Translations under genes and position numbers: made by a program
Notes under the pieces: model-generated
Told to the model about the DNA's origin: nothing
What the model saw: the letters and a program-made list of their open reading frames with translations, nothing else
Database searches by the model: none
Assembly: GCA_017437065.1 (NCBI GenBank)
Contig: JAFSBX010000143.1
Location: forward strand, 1 to 64,000
From: Lachnospiraceae bacterium
GTDB lineage: Bacteria; Bacillota; Clostridia; Lachnospirales; Lachnospiraceae
DNA length: 64,000 nucleotides
Reading direction: 5' to 3'
In this document: positions 6,382 through 15,756 of the stretch, one piece after another
Numbering within the stretch: position 1 is the first letter of the stretch
Layout of the letters: each line of letters begins with the position of its first letter

Positions 6382-9300
6382 ATGCCAAAAAGAACAGATA
6401 TTCATAAAATATTAATTATTGGTTCAGGCCCAATTATTATTGGTCAGGCCTGCGAGTTTGACTACTCAGGAACACAGGCTTGTAAAGCACTTAGAAAGTT
6501 AGGGTATGAGATTGTACTTGTTAATTCTAACCCGGCTACCATTATGACGGACCCGGAAACAGCGGATATTACTTATATTGAGCCGCTGAACGTAGAGCGT
6601 ATGGAGCAGATTATTGCAAAGGAACGCCCGGATGCATTACTTCCAAACTTAGGAGGTCAGTCCGGTCTTAACTTATGTTCTGAATTAAACAAGGCAGGAA
6701 TTTTAGATAAATACGGTGTAAAAGTAATCGGTGTTCAGGTAGATGCCATTGAACGTGGTGAAGACCGTATCGAATTTAAGAAAACCATGGACAAACTGGG
6801 AATCGAAATGGCACGCAGTGAAGTAGCTTACACAGTAGATGAAGCACTTGCAATTGCTGATAAATTAGGTTACCCGGTAGTACTTCGTCCGGCTTATACC
6901 ATGGGTGGTGCCGGCGGCGGTCTGGTATACAACAAAGAAGAATTAAAAACTGTTTGTGCAAGAGGTTTACAGGCAAGCTTGGTAGGACAGGTTTTAGTAG
7001 AAGAATCTATCCTCGGCTGGGAAGAACTGGAATTAGAAGTTGTTCGTGATGCAGATAACAACATCATTACGGTATGCTTCATTGAAAATATTGACCCGTT
7101 AGGTGTGCATACAGGTGACTCTTTCTGTTCCGCACCTATGCTTACAATTTCCGAAGAATGCCAGAAGAGATTACAGGAGCAGGCATACAAAATCGTTGAA
7201 TCTGTAGAAGTAATCGGTGGTACAAACGTACAGTTTGCACACGATCCTGTATCAGACAGAATTATTGTTATTGAAATTAACCCGCGTACATCCCGTTCTT
7301 CCGCACTTGCTTCCAAAGCAACAGGTTTCCCGATTGCTTTAGTATCTGCAATGCTGGCAACAGGACTTACATTAAAAGATATTCCTTGCGGTAAATATGG
7401 TACACTTGATAAATATGTACCGGACGGAGATTACGTAGTAATTAAATTTGCTCGTTGGGCATTTGAAAAATTCAAAGGCGTAGAAGATAAATTAGGAACA
7501 CAGATGCGTGCGGTAGGCGAAGTTATGAGTATCGGTAAAACTTATAAAGAAGCCTTCCAGAAAGCAATCCGTTCTTTGGAAACAGGTCGTCACGGACTTG
7601 GACATGCAAAGGATTTTGATTCCTTAAGCAAAGAAGAGTTACTCAGAAGACTGGCAACACCATCCAGTGAACGTCACTTCATGATGTATGAAGCACTTCG
7701 TAAGGGTGCAACAGTAGAAGAAATCTTTGAAATTACAAGAGTAAAAGCATACTTTATCGAGCAGATGAAGGAACTGGTGGAAGAAGAGGAAGCATTATTA
7801 AAGAACAAAGGAAGCATGCCTTCTGATGAAATGCTGACAGCTGCTAAGAAAGATGGTTTCTCAGATAAGTACTTAAGCCAGATTTTAGAGATTTCAGAAG
7901 AAGATATCCGCAACCGTCGTATAGAACTTGGTGTGGAAGAAGCTTGGGAAGGTGTTCACGTAAGTGGAACAGAGGATAGTGCTTATTACTATTCAACTTA
8001 CAATGCAGAAGATAAAAATCCAATTAATACAGAGAAGCCAAAGATTATGATTTTAGGTGGCGGACCAAACAGAATCGGTCAGGGTATCGAATTTGACTAC
8101 TGTTGTGTACATGCATCTATGGCATTAAAGAAACTTGGTTTCGAAACGATTATTGTAAACTGTAATCCGGAAACAGTATCTACTGACTACGATACATCTG
8201 ATAAGCTGTATTTCGAGCCTTTAACATTAGAAGATGTTTTAAGCATTTACAAGAAAGAAAAACCACTCGGTGTTATCGCACAGTTTGGTGGACAGACACC
8301 GTTAAATCTTGCAGCTGAATTGGAAAAGAACGGCGTGAAGATTTTAGGAACAGCTCCTTCTGTAATTGATTTGGCAGAAGACCGCGATTTGTTCCGCGAG
8401 ATGATGGAAAAACTGGAAATTCCTATGCCGGAGTCAGGAATGGCAACTACAGTAGAAGAAGCAGTTTCTATCGCAAACAAAATCGGTTATCCGGTAATGG
8501 TTCGTCCTTCTTATGTACTTGGCGGACGCGGTATGGAAGTAGTGTATGATGATGAGAGTATGGCGAATTACATGAAAGCGGCAGTAGGTGTAACACCTGA
8601 CAGACCGATTCTGATTGACCGTTTCTTAAATCATGCATTAGAGTGTGAAGCAGATGCTATCAGTGATGGTACACACGCATTCGTGCCGGCTGTTATGGAA
8701 CACATTGAGCTTGCAGGTATTCACTCCGGTGACTCTGCTTGTATCATTCCTTCCGTACACATTACAGAAGAAAATGTAAAAACAATTAAAGAATATACAA
8801 GAAAAATAGCAGAAGAAATGCATGTAAAAGGTCTTATGAACATGCAGTATGCGATTGAAAACGGTAAAGTTTATGTATTGGAAGCAAACCCAAGAGCATC
8901 CCGTACAGTACCGTTAGTATCTAAAGTATGTAATATCCGTATGGTGCCATTGGCAACAGACATTATTACATCTGAAATTACAGGACGTCCGTCACCTGTA
9001 CCGGAATTAAAAGAACAGGTAATTCCGAATTACGGTGTAAAAGAAGCGGTATTCCCATTCAATATGTTCCAGGAAGTTGACCCTGTATTAGGACCGGAAA
9101 TGCGTTCCACAGGTGAAGTACTTGGATTATCCGGTTCTTACGGTGAAGCATTCTTCAAAGCACAGGAAGCAGCACAGTCCAAACTTCCGTTAGAAGGAAC
9201 AGTATTAATTTCTGTAAACAACAAAGACAAAGCAGAAGTTGTGGAAGTAGCAAGAAGTCTTTCAGAAGATGGATTCAAGATTGTAGCTACAGGCGGAAAT

Positions 9301-9606
9301 CACGATTTAATTGCAGCAGCAGGCATTCCGGTAACAAAAGTGAAAAAACTTTATGAAGGTCGTCCGAATGTTGCAGATATGATTACAAACGGAGAAATTC
9401 AGTTGATTATCAACTCTCCGGTTGGAAAAGACAGTATACATGATGACAGTTATCTGCGTAAGGCTGCCATTAAGGCAAAAGTTCCTTATATGACAACTGT
9501 TGCGGCTGCAAAGGCTACAGCAGAAGGTATCCGTTATGCAAAACAGAACGGAAATGGGGATGTGAAGTCTTTACAGGAATTGCATAGTGAAATTCATGAT
9601 AAATAG
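6382..9606 (+). CDS. carB: Carbamoyl-phosphate synthase large chain
   Basis: A 1074-residue protein, full length for CarB, which makes carbamoyl phosphate for arginine and pyrimidine synthesis. Two homologous halves each start with a Rossmann-like segment (IIGSGPIIIGQACEFDYSG and MILGGGPNRIGQGIEFDYCC) followed by ATP-grasp domains (VLRPAYTMGGAGGG; VMRPSYVLGGRGMEV). The C-terminal methylglyoxal synthase-like allosteric domain includes KIVATGGNHDLIAAAGIPV. CAGGAGGA lies just before the ATG. The small subunit gene carA, often next to carB, is absent from the window, so CarA must come from elsewhere. A terminator follows at 9648-9689. Confidence 0.96.
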   Translation: MPKRTDIHKILIIGSGPIIIGQACEFDYSGTQACKALRKLGYEIVLVNSNPATIMTDPETADITYIEPLNVERMEQIIAKERPDALLPNLGGQSGLNLCSELNKAGILDKYGVKVIGVQVDAIERGEDRIEFKKTMDKLGIEMARSEVAYTVDEALAIADKLGYPVVLRPAYTMGGAGGGLVYNKEELKTVCARGLQASLVGQVLVEESILGWEELELEVVRDADNNIITVCFIENIDPLGVHTGDSFCSAPMLTISEECQKRLQEQAYKIVESVEVIGGTNVQFAHDPVSDRIIVIEINPRTSRSSALASKATGFPIALVSAMLATGLTLKDIPCGKYGTLDKYVPDGDYVVIKFARWAFEKFKGVEDKLGTQMRAVGEVMSIGKTYKEAFQKAIRSLETGRHGLGHAKDFDSLSKEELLRRLATPSSERHFMMYEALRKGATVEEIFEITRVKAYFIEQMKELVEEEEALLKNKGSMPSDEMLTAAKKDGFSDKYLSQILEISEEDIRNRRIELGVEEAWEGVHVSGTEDSAYYYSTYNAEDKNPINTEKPKIMILGGGPNRIGQGIEFDYCCVHASMALKKLGFETIIVNCNPETVSTDYDTSDKLYFEPLTLEDVLSIYKKEKPLGVIAQFGGQTPLNLAAELEKNGVKILGTAPSVIDLAEDRDLFREMMEKLEIPMPESGMATTVEEAVSIANKIGYPVMVRPSYVLGGRGMEVVYDDESMANYMKAAVGVTPDRPILIDRFLNHALECEADAISDGTHAFVPAVMEHIELAGIHSGDSACIIPSVHITEENVKTIKEYTRKIAEEMHVKGLMNMQYAIENGKVYVLEANPRASRTVPLVSKVCNIRMVPLATDIITSEITGRPSPVPELKEQVIPNYGVKEAVFPFNMFQEVDPVLGPEMRSTGEVLGLSGSYGEAFFKAQEAAQSKLPLEGTVLISVNNKDKAEVVEVARSLSEDGFKIVATGGNHDLIAAAGIPVTKVKKLYEGRPNVADMITNGEIQLIINSPVGKDSIHDDSYLRKAAIKAKVPYMTTVAAAKATAEGIRYAKQNGNGDVKSLQELHSEIHDK

Positions 9607-9647
9607 GGTTCGGAGTTAAATGAGCTTGTTTTGTGGATAAAAAATGA

Positions 9648-9689
9648 AAGTCAGTGGATTATATGAGATATAGTTCGCTGGCTTTTTTT
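9648..9689 (+). terminator. carB terminator
   Basis: AAGTCAGTG (9648-9656) pairs with CGCTGGCTT (9676-9684), with two G-T wobbles, and runs into seven T bases. It separates carB from the palindromic element that follows. Confidence 0.7.
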
Positions 9690-9701
9690 GTGTGGGGTGA
9701 G

Positions 9702-9995
9702 GTGGCAAAAAGAGGGGGGAGGTAGTGAGGCATGTTGCACAAAATTGTTTCGCCCTTTGTTCCGGGTTTCGGATATAAGATTTTCTAAATGTTTTGGGGA
9801 TAGTGTTTGGAGACGGACGCAACCGGCTGAAATTCGGCATCCATGCCTCAGTTCAGCCTTCCGACAGCGTCGTGCTGTCGGATTGCTGGAAACGCACAAA
9901 ACATTAAGAAAATCTAATATCCTGCACTAGTCACAAATGGCGAAACAATTTTGTGCAACATGCTGATTTACGTTTTCGATAGTGTCTTTTTGCAC
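9702..9995. repeat. Palindromic structured element, copy 1
   Basis: This intergenic stretch is almost wholly self-complementary. An outer arm GTGGCAAAAAGA (9702-9713) faces TCTTTTTGCAC (9985-9995). A perfect 25-bp inverted repeat pairs 9730-9754 with 9939-9963. A further 25-bp arm pairs 9771-9795 with 9898-9922 with two A-A mismatches. Inside are hairpin 1 (9825-9858, inner stem GGCA-TCCA-TGCC) and hairpin 2 (CCGACAGC / GCTGTCGG around loop GTCGT, 9861-9881). A diverged copy is at 20407-20717. No ORF or transposase lies inside. It could be a structured RNA or a transposase-dependent repeat. The rest of the carB-GH2 gap is GT-rich and holds the next promoter. Confidence 0.85.
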
Positions 9996-10068
9996 TTTTT
10001 TGAGGGGAATGAATGTAGGGGTAGATGGAGAGTGTTTGTATGCTTGGATATATAAGGTAAGTTTTGAG

Positions 10069-10096
10069 TTACATTTTAGGGGGAGTATAGTACAAT
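10069..10096 (+). promoter_or_regulatory. Possible promoter of the GH2 gene
   Basis: TTACAT (10069-10074), 16-base spacer and TACAAT (10091-10096), about 115 bases before the GH2 start. The sequence around it is unusually G/T-rich. Confidence 0.4.
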
Positions 10097-10212
10097 AGTA
10101 GTATTAGATGATTTGGAAGATGATGTTAAATGATTTAGTAGATAGTGTTAGGGAATTTAGTAGGTTGGGTTAAATGAATTTTGAAAAAAATGAGTGTAAG
10201 GGAGTAAGCGGT

Positions 10213-11988
10213 ATGAAACAGTTGATGACACGTTGGGGGAGGAATTTGGATAAAAAAGAGGTTTTGCAGGAGTATCCGCGGCCTAATTTTGTGCGTGACA
10301 GTTATTGGAATTTGAATGGGGAGTGGGAGTATTGTATTAATCGGCAGAAGATGACGGATGAGTATCAGGGGAAAATTTTGGTGCCGTTTTCTCCGGAGAC
10401 GGAGTTGTCCGGTGTGGGGCGGATTGTTGAGCCGGAGGATTTTTTGCATTATCGGAAAGTGTTTTGTCTGCCGGAAGGATTCGTAAAGGGCAGGGTATTG
10501 CTTCATTTTGGGGCTGTGGATCAGGAATGTGTAGTTTTTTTGAACCGGAAAAGGCTGGGAGCACATAAGGGTGGATATTTGCCGTTTTCATTTGATATAA
10601 CCGAAAGTTTATTGGAAGGCGAGAACGAACTGACATTATGTGTGAAGGATAAAACGGAAAAATCACCTCATGCAAGAGGAAAGCAGAAGCTGGTCAGAAA
10701 AGGGGGAATGGCATCTATTTTTTATACACCAAGCAGTGGAATCTGGAAAACAGTCTGGATGGAAAGTGTGCCGGAAGAATATATTGAAAAAATCAAAATT
10801 ACTCCTGATTATGATAAGTCGTCAGTAAGAATTAAGGTTTTTGCTAAAGGAACAGTAATGCAGGCAAAAATAAGCATTTCTTTTCAGGAACAGTTTGTTT
10901 TGGAAAGTAGCATTCCGGTAAATGAAGAGACAGAAATTCGGTTAAAAGATTTCAGGGCGTGGACACCGGATACGCCGAATCTTTATGATATCCGGTTACA
11001 ATATGGTGAGGATGAGGTAAGTACCTATTTTGGAATGCGGAAGGTGGAAGTAAAGAAGGATAAAAAAGGGATATTAAGGTTTTATCTGAATAATGAACCG
11101 ATTTTCTTTAATGGTGTTCTGGATCAGGGATACTGGCCGGAAAGTCTACTTACGCCGCCAAGTGATGAGGCATTGAAATATGATATTGTGAAATTGAAGG
11201 AACTGGGATATAACACGATTCGCAAGCATATTAAAGTGGAGTCGGAGCGTTTTTATTATCATTGTGACAAGCTGGGGATGCTTGTATGGCAGGATATGCC
11301 CAATGGCGGTGGGGATTACAATATAGGATTTGTGACTTATCTGCCAAATGGACTGCCATGGCTGAACGGAACACTAAAGGATAATCATCATAAATGGTTT
11401 AAGCGAGAGGATAAAGCGGGAAGGGAACAGTATAAAAAGGACTTGGACGGAATGATTGAGCTTTTATATAATTATCCGTCTGTTGTAGAGTGGACACCAT
11501 TTAATGAAGGATGGGGACAGTTTGATGCAAATAAAGCTACGGCACAGATTAGAGAAAAAGATGCCACCAGACTGATTAACGAAGCCTGTGGCTGGTATCA
11601 TCAGGGTGGCGGTGATATGTATAGTATTCATAACTATTTGCGTAAACTGAAAGTAAAGCCAAAGAAAGACAGAGTCGTTGCTCTAACAGAGTTTGGTGGA
11701 TATGCTTATCCTATCGAGGGGCATATGGCATGTGAAAAAGAATTTGGTTATAAAGCATATCGGACAGCAGAAGAACTGGCAGAAAGCTATAGGAAGCTCT
11801 GGGAAGAAGAAATTATTCCAAACATCAGAAACGGGTTAAGTGCGGTAATATACACACAGACCAGTGATATTGAGGAAGAAATCAATGGGATAATGACTTA
11901 TGACAGAGAAATAGTAAAGTTAAACGAATCGGTTGTAAAAGAAATGAATAAGAATGCTTTTGCAACATATGAGGCAGAAACAAAATAA
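10213..11988 (+). CDS. Glycoside hydrolase family 2 protein (beta-galactosidase/glucuronidase type)
   Basis: A 591-residue cytoplasmic GH2 enzyme with no signal peptide. Order: N-terminal sugar-binding jelly-roll (SYWNLNGEWEY to about residue 170), immunoglobulin-like domain (about 180-275), then the TIM barrel. The predicted acid/base is E432 in TPFNEGWGQF and the nucleophile is E493 in LTEFGGYAYP. It should hydrolyse a beta-linked glycoside; the exact sugar cannot be read. The ATG at 10213 follows AAGGGAG by 8 bases and is preferred over ATG 10174, which has no site. An XRE regulator begins 34 bases downstream, so the two may be co-transcribed. The first 200 bases are richer in G and T than later parts. 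Confidence 0.9.
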   Translation: MKQLMTRWGRNLDKKEVLQEYPRPNFVRDSYWNLNGEWEYCINRQKMTDEYQGKILVPFSPETELSGVGRIVEPEDFLHYRKVFCLPEGFVKGRVLLHFGAVDQECVVFLNRKRLGAHKGGYLPFSFDITESLLEGENELTLCVKDKTEKSPHARGKQKLVRKGGMASIFYTPSSGIWKTVWMESVPEEYIEKIKITPDYDKSSVRIKVFAKGTVMQAKISISFQEQFVLESSIPVNEETEIRLKDFRAWTPDTPNLYDIRLQYGEDEVSTYFGMRKVEVKKDKKGILRFYLNNEPIFFNGVLDQGYWPESLLTPPSDEALKYDIVKLKELGYNTIRKHIKVESERFYYHCDKLGMLVWQDMPNGGGDYNIGFVTYLPNGLPWLNGTLKDNHHKWFKREDKAGREQYKKDLDGMIELLYNYPSVVEWTPFNEGWGQFDANKATAQIREKDATRLINEACGWYHQGGGDMYSIHNYLRKLKVKPKKDRVVALTEFGGYAYPIEGHMACEKEFGYKAYRTAEELAESYRKLWEEEIIPNIRNGLSAVIYTQTSDIEEEINGIMTYDREIVKLNESVVKEMNKNAFATYEAETK

Positions 11989-12022
11989 AACAGAAAGAAT
12001 GCGGGACGGAAGAGGATTGCAA

Positions 12023-13129
12023 ATGAATTCATTAAGAATTGCAGAAAATATAGTGAAATATCGAAAGAAAAAAGGTGTAACACAGGAGGAAATGGCTTAT
12101 TTTCTCGGTGTTACAAAAGCATCGGTGTCAAAATGGGAAAATGAACAGAGTATGCCGGATATTATGATGTTACCGCAACTGGCAACCTATTTTGATGTGA
12201 CAGTAGATGATTTACTTGGGTATGAGCCACAGTTGTCGAAAGAACAAATACAAAAAATTTATAGTGAGCTTGGAAAAGAGTTTTCAGAAAAGGATTTTGA
12301 GCAGGTATTTGAAAGAAGTGAAGGATTAGTTAAAAAATATTATTCCTGTTATTCTTTTTTAGTTCAAATATGCGTACTGTGGATGAATCACTATATGCTG
12401 GCAGAGGGGCAAAAACGGCAGCAGCAAATATTAGAAAAGATTGAAGAGTTGGGGAATCATATTCAGAAAAATTGTAAAGAACCGGGGATTTGTAATGATG
12501 TGATTATACTTAAGGCATCTGTAAACCTGATGCAGGGGAAACCGGAGTCTGTAATTGAAAATTTAGGAGAATTGATTAGTCCATACCGGTTAATGAATCA
12601 AAGTGATGGTGTGCTGATACAGGCATATATGATGGCGGGTGACGCAGAAAAAGCAGATGGATTTGCACAGATTAGTATGTATTTGCATCTATTGCAATTA
12701 GTAAGCGGTGCGGTACAATATTTGACGATACATATGCAGGAAAAGGACAAGTGTGATGAGACGATAAAAAGAATAGATAAAGTAATGGAAGTATATCATA
12801 TGGGCTATTTGCATGGAAATGTTGCTTCCGTGTATCAGTATCAGGTTGCAATTATTAAGTGCATGCAGGGTGAGGATGAGGAGGCACTTTGCAGGCTTCG
12901 GATTTATGCAGAGGTAATCCGTGATATGTTAAGCGGAGAGGCGTACCTGCACGGGGATGATTATTTTACGGGATTGGAGCCGTTGTTTGATGGATTGGAT
13001 TTGGGAACCCAGATGGTGCGGGACAAAAAAATTATTATGCAAAGTGCAAGACAGGGGCTGGAGCATCCGGCGTTTGAAAAAATAAAGGGTAGGAAAGCAT
13101 TTGAGGAGATTTGTAGTTTATTATCATAA
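12023..13129 (+). CDS. XRE-family regulator with a large helical C-terminal region
   Basis: A 368-residue protein. Residues about 5-60 form a Cro/C1-type helix-turn-helix (KKGVTQEEMAYFLGVTKASVSKWENEQSMPD). The remaining 300 residues are mostly alpha-helical and TPR-like, a layout used by ligand- or peptide-sensing regulators. ATG 12023 lies 6 bases after GAAGAGGA and gives the normal HTH start; the frame is open further upstream but without support. It sits between the GH2 gene and a response regulator 15 bases downstream, so it may govern either. The inducer is unknown. Confidence 0.8.
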   Translation: MNSLRIAENIVKYRKKKGVTQEEMAYFLGVTKASVSKWENEQSMPDIMMLPQLATYFDVTVDDLLGYEPQLSKEQIQKIYSELGKEFSEKDFEQVFERSEGLVKKYYSCYSFLVQICVLWMNHYMLAEGQKRQQQILEKIEELGNHIQKNCKEPGICNDVIILKASVNLMQGKPESVIENLGELISPYRLMNQSDGVLIQAYMMAGDAEKADGFAQISMYLHLLQLVSGAVQYLTIHMQEKDKCDETIKRIDKVMEVYHMGYLHGNVASVYQYQVAIIKCMQGEDEEALCRLRIYAEVIRDMLSGEAYLHGDDYFTGLEPLFDGLDLGTQMVRDKKIIMQSARQGLEHPAFEKIKGRKAFEEICSLLS

Positions 13130-13144
13130 AAGGAAGAAGAGAAA

Positions 13145-13849
13145 ATGAGCAGAATATTAGTGATAGAGGACGATGAGGATATCAATCGCCTTCTTTGCAG
13201 GATATTAAAAAAAGAGGGATATGAAGTGACTTCGGCATATTCCGGAACGGAAGCAAAACTTCGTTTGGAGCAGGAAGTGCCGGATTTGATTTTGTTGGAT
13301 TTAATGCTACCCGGAATGAAAGGGGAAGAGATTACAGAATATATTCGAAATGAAAGAAAGAGCAATGTGCCGATTATCATATTGTCTGCAAAAACAGCGA
13401 TGGAAAATAAAGTAGAGTTAATCACTATGGGGGCGGATGATTATATTACAAAGCCGTTTGAGCCACAGGAAGTATTGCTTCGAGTGATGGCGGCGCTTAG
13501 AAGAGCCGGTATGACAGAAAGTGGAAAACAGGGAAATGAGAAAACGCCGGAAAGAGAGTTTACCTATAAAAATCTTAGTTTAAATTCGGTATCCAGAAGG
13601 GTAACGGTGAAGGAAAAGGAAATTTCATTAACGCCACATGAATATGAAATTTTGTTTATTTTATTACAGCAGCCTCAAAAGGTATTTTCCAGAGACACTC
13701 TTTACGAAACAGTGTGGAACAACGGCTATTTTGGTGAGGATAATACGGTAAATGTGCATGTCAGCAATATCCGTAAAAAAATTGCGGCAATAGATAAAGA
13801 GGAAGAATATATTAAAACAGTGTGGGGAATTGGATTTAAGATGGCATAA
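13145..13849 (+). CDS. OmpR-family response regulator
   Basis: A 234-residue regulator. The receiver domain has the acidic pair EDD (8-10), phospho-acceptor D52 (LILLDLMLPG) and switch lysine in DDYITKPF. The C-terminal winged helix (about 140-232) includes LTPHEYEILFILLQQP and NTVNVHVSNIRKKI. The partner kinase is very likely the one at 15757-16665, with an ABC transporter between them. Its probable target is the set of TTTCTT repeats directly downstream (13864-13891), before the transporter genes. Confidence 0.93.
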   Translation: MSRILVIEDDEDINRLLCRILKKEGYEVTSAYSGTEAKLRLEQEVPDLILLDLMLPGMKGEEITEYIRNERKSNVPIIILSAKTAMENKVELITMGADDYITKPFEPQEVLLRVMAALRRAGMTESGKQGNEKTPEREFTYKNLSLNSVSRRVTVKEKEISLTPHEYEILFILLQQPQKVFSRDTLYETVWNNGYFGEDNTVNVHVSNIRKKIAAIDKEEEYIKTVWGIGFKMA

Positions 13850-13863
13850 ATGTGCTGTCTTAT

Positions 13864-13891
13864 TTTCTTTATGATTTCTTTAAACTTTCTT
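13864..13891 (+). promoter_or_regulatory. Three TTTCTT direct repeats with 11-bp period
   Basis: TTTCTT occurs at 13864, 13875 and 13886, exactly 11 bases apart, between the response regulator gene and the ABC transporter it probably controls. Direct repeats at about one helical turn are the usual target layout of OmpR-type regulators. Confidence 0.6.
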
Positions 13892-14025
13892 GAGGATTTA
13901 TTAATGGGCGAAGTAGTAAGATAAGCGTGTAAGGCAGGCTGCTATGTGTGCGGCAATTGCAGTATCCGGTATAGCGGTAGCCGACAGTACAAATTAAGAA
14001 TAAGGCAACGAAAAGGGGAATTAAA

Positions 14026-14943
14026 ATGGAGTATTTAGTAGAGGCGAGAAATTTATCAAAACGCTATGGTTCGTTTGTGGCGCTTAAAAAGGTAAATATC
14101 AGTATAAAAAAAGGGGATATTTACGGTCTGATTGGGGATAACGGGGCGGGAAAAACTACTTTTTTAAAGATGATTTGCGGGCAAAGTTTTCCCAGTGAAG
14201 GGGAAATCACTTTATTTGGTGCCCATCAGCAGGGTGAGCAGGAAAAAAGGCGGAAGCGTACCGGTGTAATTGTAGAGCTGCCGGGTTTTTACCCTCAGCT
14301 TACCATTGCACAGAATATGGAATATTACCGCATTCAAAAGGGAATCCCAGGGAAGGGTGTGGTGGAAAAAGTATTGAAAACAACAGGTCTTTGGGAAGTC
14401 AGAAAAAAGAAAGGCAAAGCACTTTCTCTTGGAATGAAACAGCGTCTGGGATTAGCGATTGCATTGATGGGAGAACCGGAGTTACTGATTTTAGATGAGC
14501 CAATTAACGGTCTGGACCCAAGTGGAATTATTGAAATGAGAAATCTTCTGAAAAAATTAAATCAGGAGAAAAATATGACAATTATTATTTCCAGTCATAT
14601 TTTAAGTGAATTAGAGCAGTTGGCAACAATGTATGGATTTTTGGATAAAGGACAGCTTTTAGAAGAGATTTCAGCATCAAACTTACATGAAAAATGCGGA
14701 AATTACTTGGAAATAGTCGTATCGGACACAGAAAAATATACAGCATTACTGGAAAAACATATAAAAAAGGTACAGTATCTGGTTTTGCCTGATAAGACAA
14801 TTCATATTTTTCAGCCTGAGCAGGAGATTGAGAAGTACAGTCAGTTAGCAAGTGAGAACGGCATTGGAATTCGTACAATCATGTTAAAACAGAAAACATT
14901 AGAGGATTATTATATGAATTTGAAGAAAGAGGGGAGAAAGTAA
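14026..14943 (+). CDS. ABC transporter ATPase, BcrA/lantibiotic-immunity type
   Basis: A 305-residue ATP-binding subunit. Walker A GDNGAGKTT (about residues 38-46), signature LSLGMKQRLGLA and Walker B ELLILDEP are intact. A C-terminal extension of about 90 residues is typical of CcmA/BcrA-like ATPases that pair with a six-helix permease. The stop codon shares its last A with the permease ATG (14943). The setting between a response regulator and a histidine kinase is the arrangement of bacitracin or lantibiotic export and self-protection modules, so export of or resistance to a cell-envelope peptide is likely but unproven. Confidence 0.9.
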   Translation: MEYLVEARNLSKRYGSFVALKKVNISIKKGDIYGLIGDNGAGKTTFLKMICGQSFPSEGEITLFGAHQQGEQEKRRKRTGVIVELPGFYPQLTIAQNMEYYRIQKGIPGKGVVEKVLKTTGLWEVRKKKGKALSLGMKQRLGLAIALMGEPELLILDEPINGLDPSGIIEMRNLLKKLNQEKNMTIIISSHILSELEQLATMYGFLDKGQLLEEISASNLHEKCGNYLEIVVSDTEKYTALLEKHIKKVQYLVLPDKTIHIFQPEQEIEKYSQLASENGIGIRTIMLKQKTLEDYYMNLKKEGRK

Positions 14944-15719
14944 TGTTGAATTATATGAAAAGTGAATGGTATCGGATAGTTCATACAAAGGAAATCTATG
15001 TTGTAACAGGAGCGTTGGCAGGATTGACGTTATTAATGAATCTGGTATTGTTTCTGAGTAATCGGGAACTGGAAAATTTCCGCTATGGGACAGTTTCGTT
15101 TTCACTTAGCTTTCTGATTAGTGGTATGTCCGTGCTTATGATTGCCGCAGCAGGCATGGCGATTATGTTGTTTGCGGGAGATTGGAGGTATGGTATACTA
15201 AAAAATGCGGTTGCCGAGGGGATTTCCAGAGAAAAAATTTTTCTTGGAAAGTGTGTGATTGGCACGATAGTGTCGATTTGTAGTATGGTAGTAGTTCTTA
15301 CCGTATATATTGGAAGTGCGTATTTGTTACTGGATGCAGGAAGTGTGGATGGAACGCTTCCGATAGTTGTAAAAGGGGTTATGAGTACACTTTTGGTGTC
15401 AATTGCTTCTTTCATATTTACAATTGTATTAAGCAGTTATTTTGAAAAAGAGTATATGACATTATTAGGGTGGACGATAGTTATGAATCTGATTCCTAGT
15501 ATTTTAAATTTGGTGGGAAGAAAGATTAGTATTTTAAAACGTATTGCATCGTGGATGCCCAATGTTTATTTAAAGGATGAAGTGTTTGCAAATATGAAGG
15601 GATGGCAGTGTTTGTGGGAAACTCCGGAAGGATTTGCGAAATGTCTGATTTCCGGAATTCTTGGAATTGTGATTTTTTTGACAATTGGCATAGTATTATG
15701 CAGGAAGAAAGATATGTAA
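14943..15719 (+). CDS. ABC-2 type permease of the peptide-resistance module
   Basis: A 258-residue membrane protein with about six hydrophobic segments (starting near residues 19, 55, 105, 145, 175 and 235). It is the length of ABC-2 permeases such as those working with BcrA-like ATPases. The start overlaps the stop of the ATPase gene by one base, so the two proteins are made together. The substrate is unknown; the linked two-component system suggests an envelope-acting compound. Confidence 0.85.
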   Translation: MLNYMKSEWYRIVHTKEIYVVTGALAGLTLLMNLVLFLSNRELENFRYGTVSFSLSFLISGMSVLMIAAAGMAIMLFAGDWRYGILKNAVAEGISREKIFLGKCVIGTIVSICSMVVVLTVYIGSAYLLLDAGSVDGTLPIVVKGVMSTLLVSIASFIFTIVLSSYFEKEYMTLLGWTIVMNLIPSILNLVGRKISILKRIASWMPNVYLKDEVFANMKGWQCLWETPEGFAKCLISGILGIVIFLTIGIVLCRKKDM

Positions 15720-15756
15720 ATGAGAAAAACAGAATGAAGAAGGAGCGTGTAGAAAA

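Noticed and set aside
7674..7913. Antisense ORFs within carB
   Set aside because: Ser-rich mirror frames typical of antisense to Glu/Lys codons; no ribosome binding sites.
9688..9930. ORFs on both strands inside palindromic element copy 1
   Set aside because: They arise because the element is nearly self-complementary and GC-richer; they lack ribosome binding sites and copy 2 does not keep the same frames.
9730..9963. Element copy 1 as the carB terminator
   Set aside because: A normal terminator lies before it at 9648-9689, and the element has no T run after its stems and a far more complex fold.
10174..10212. Upstream ATG of the GH2 gene
   Set aside because: No ribosome binding site, and the added 13 residues are not GH2-like.
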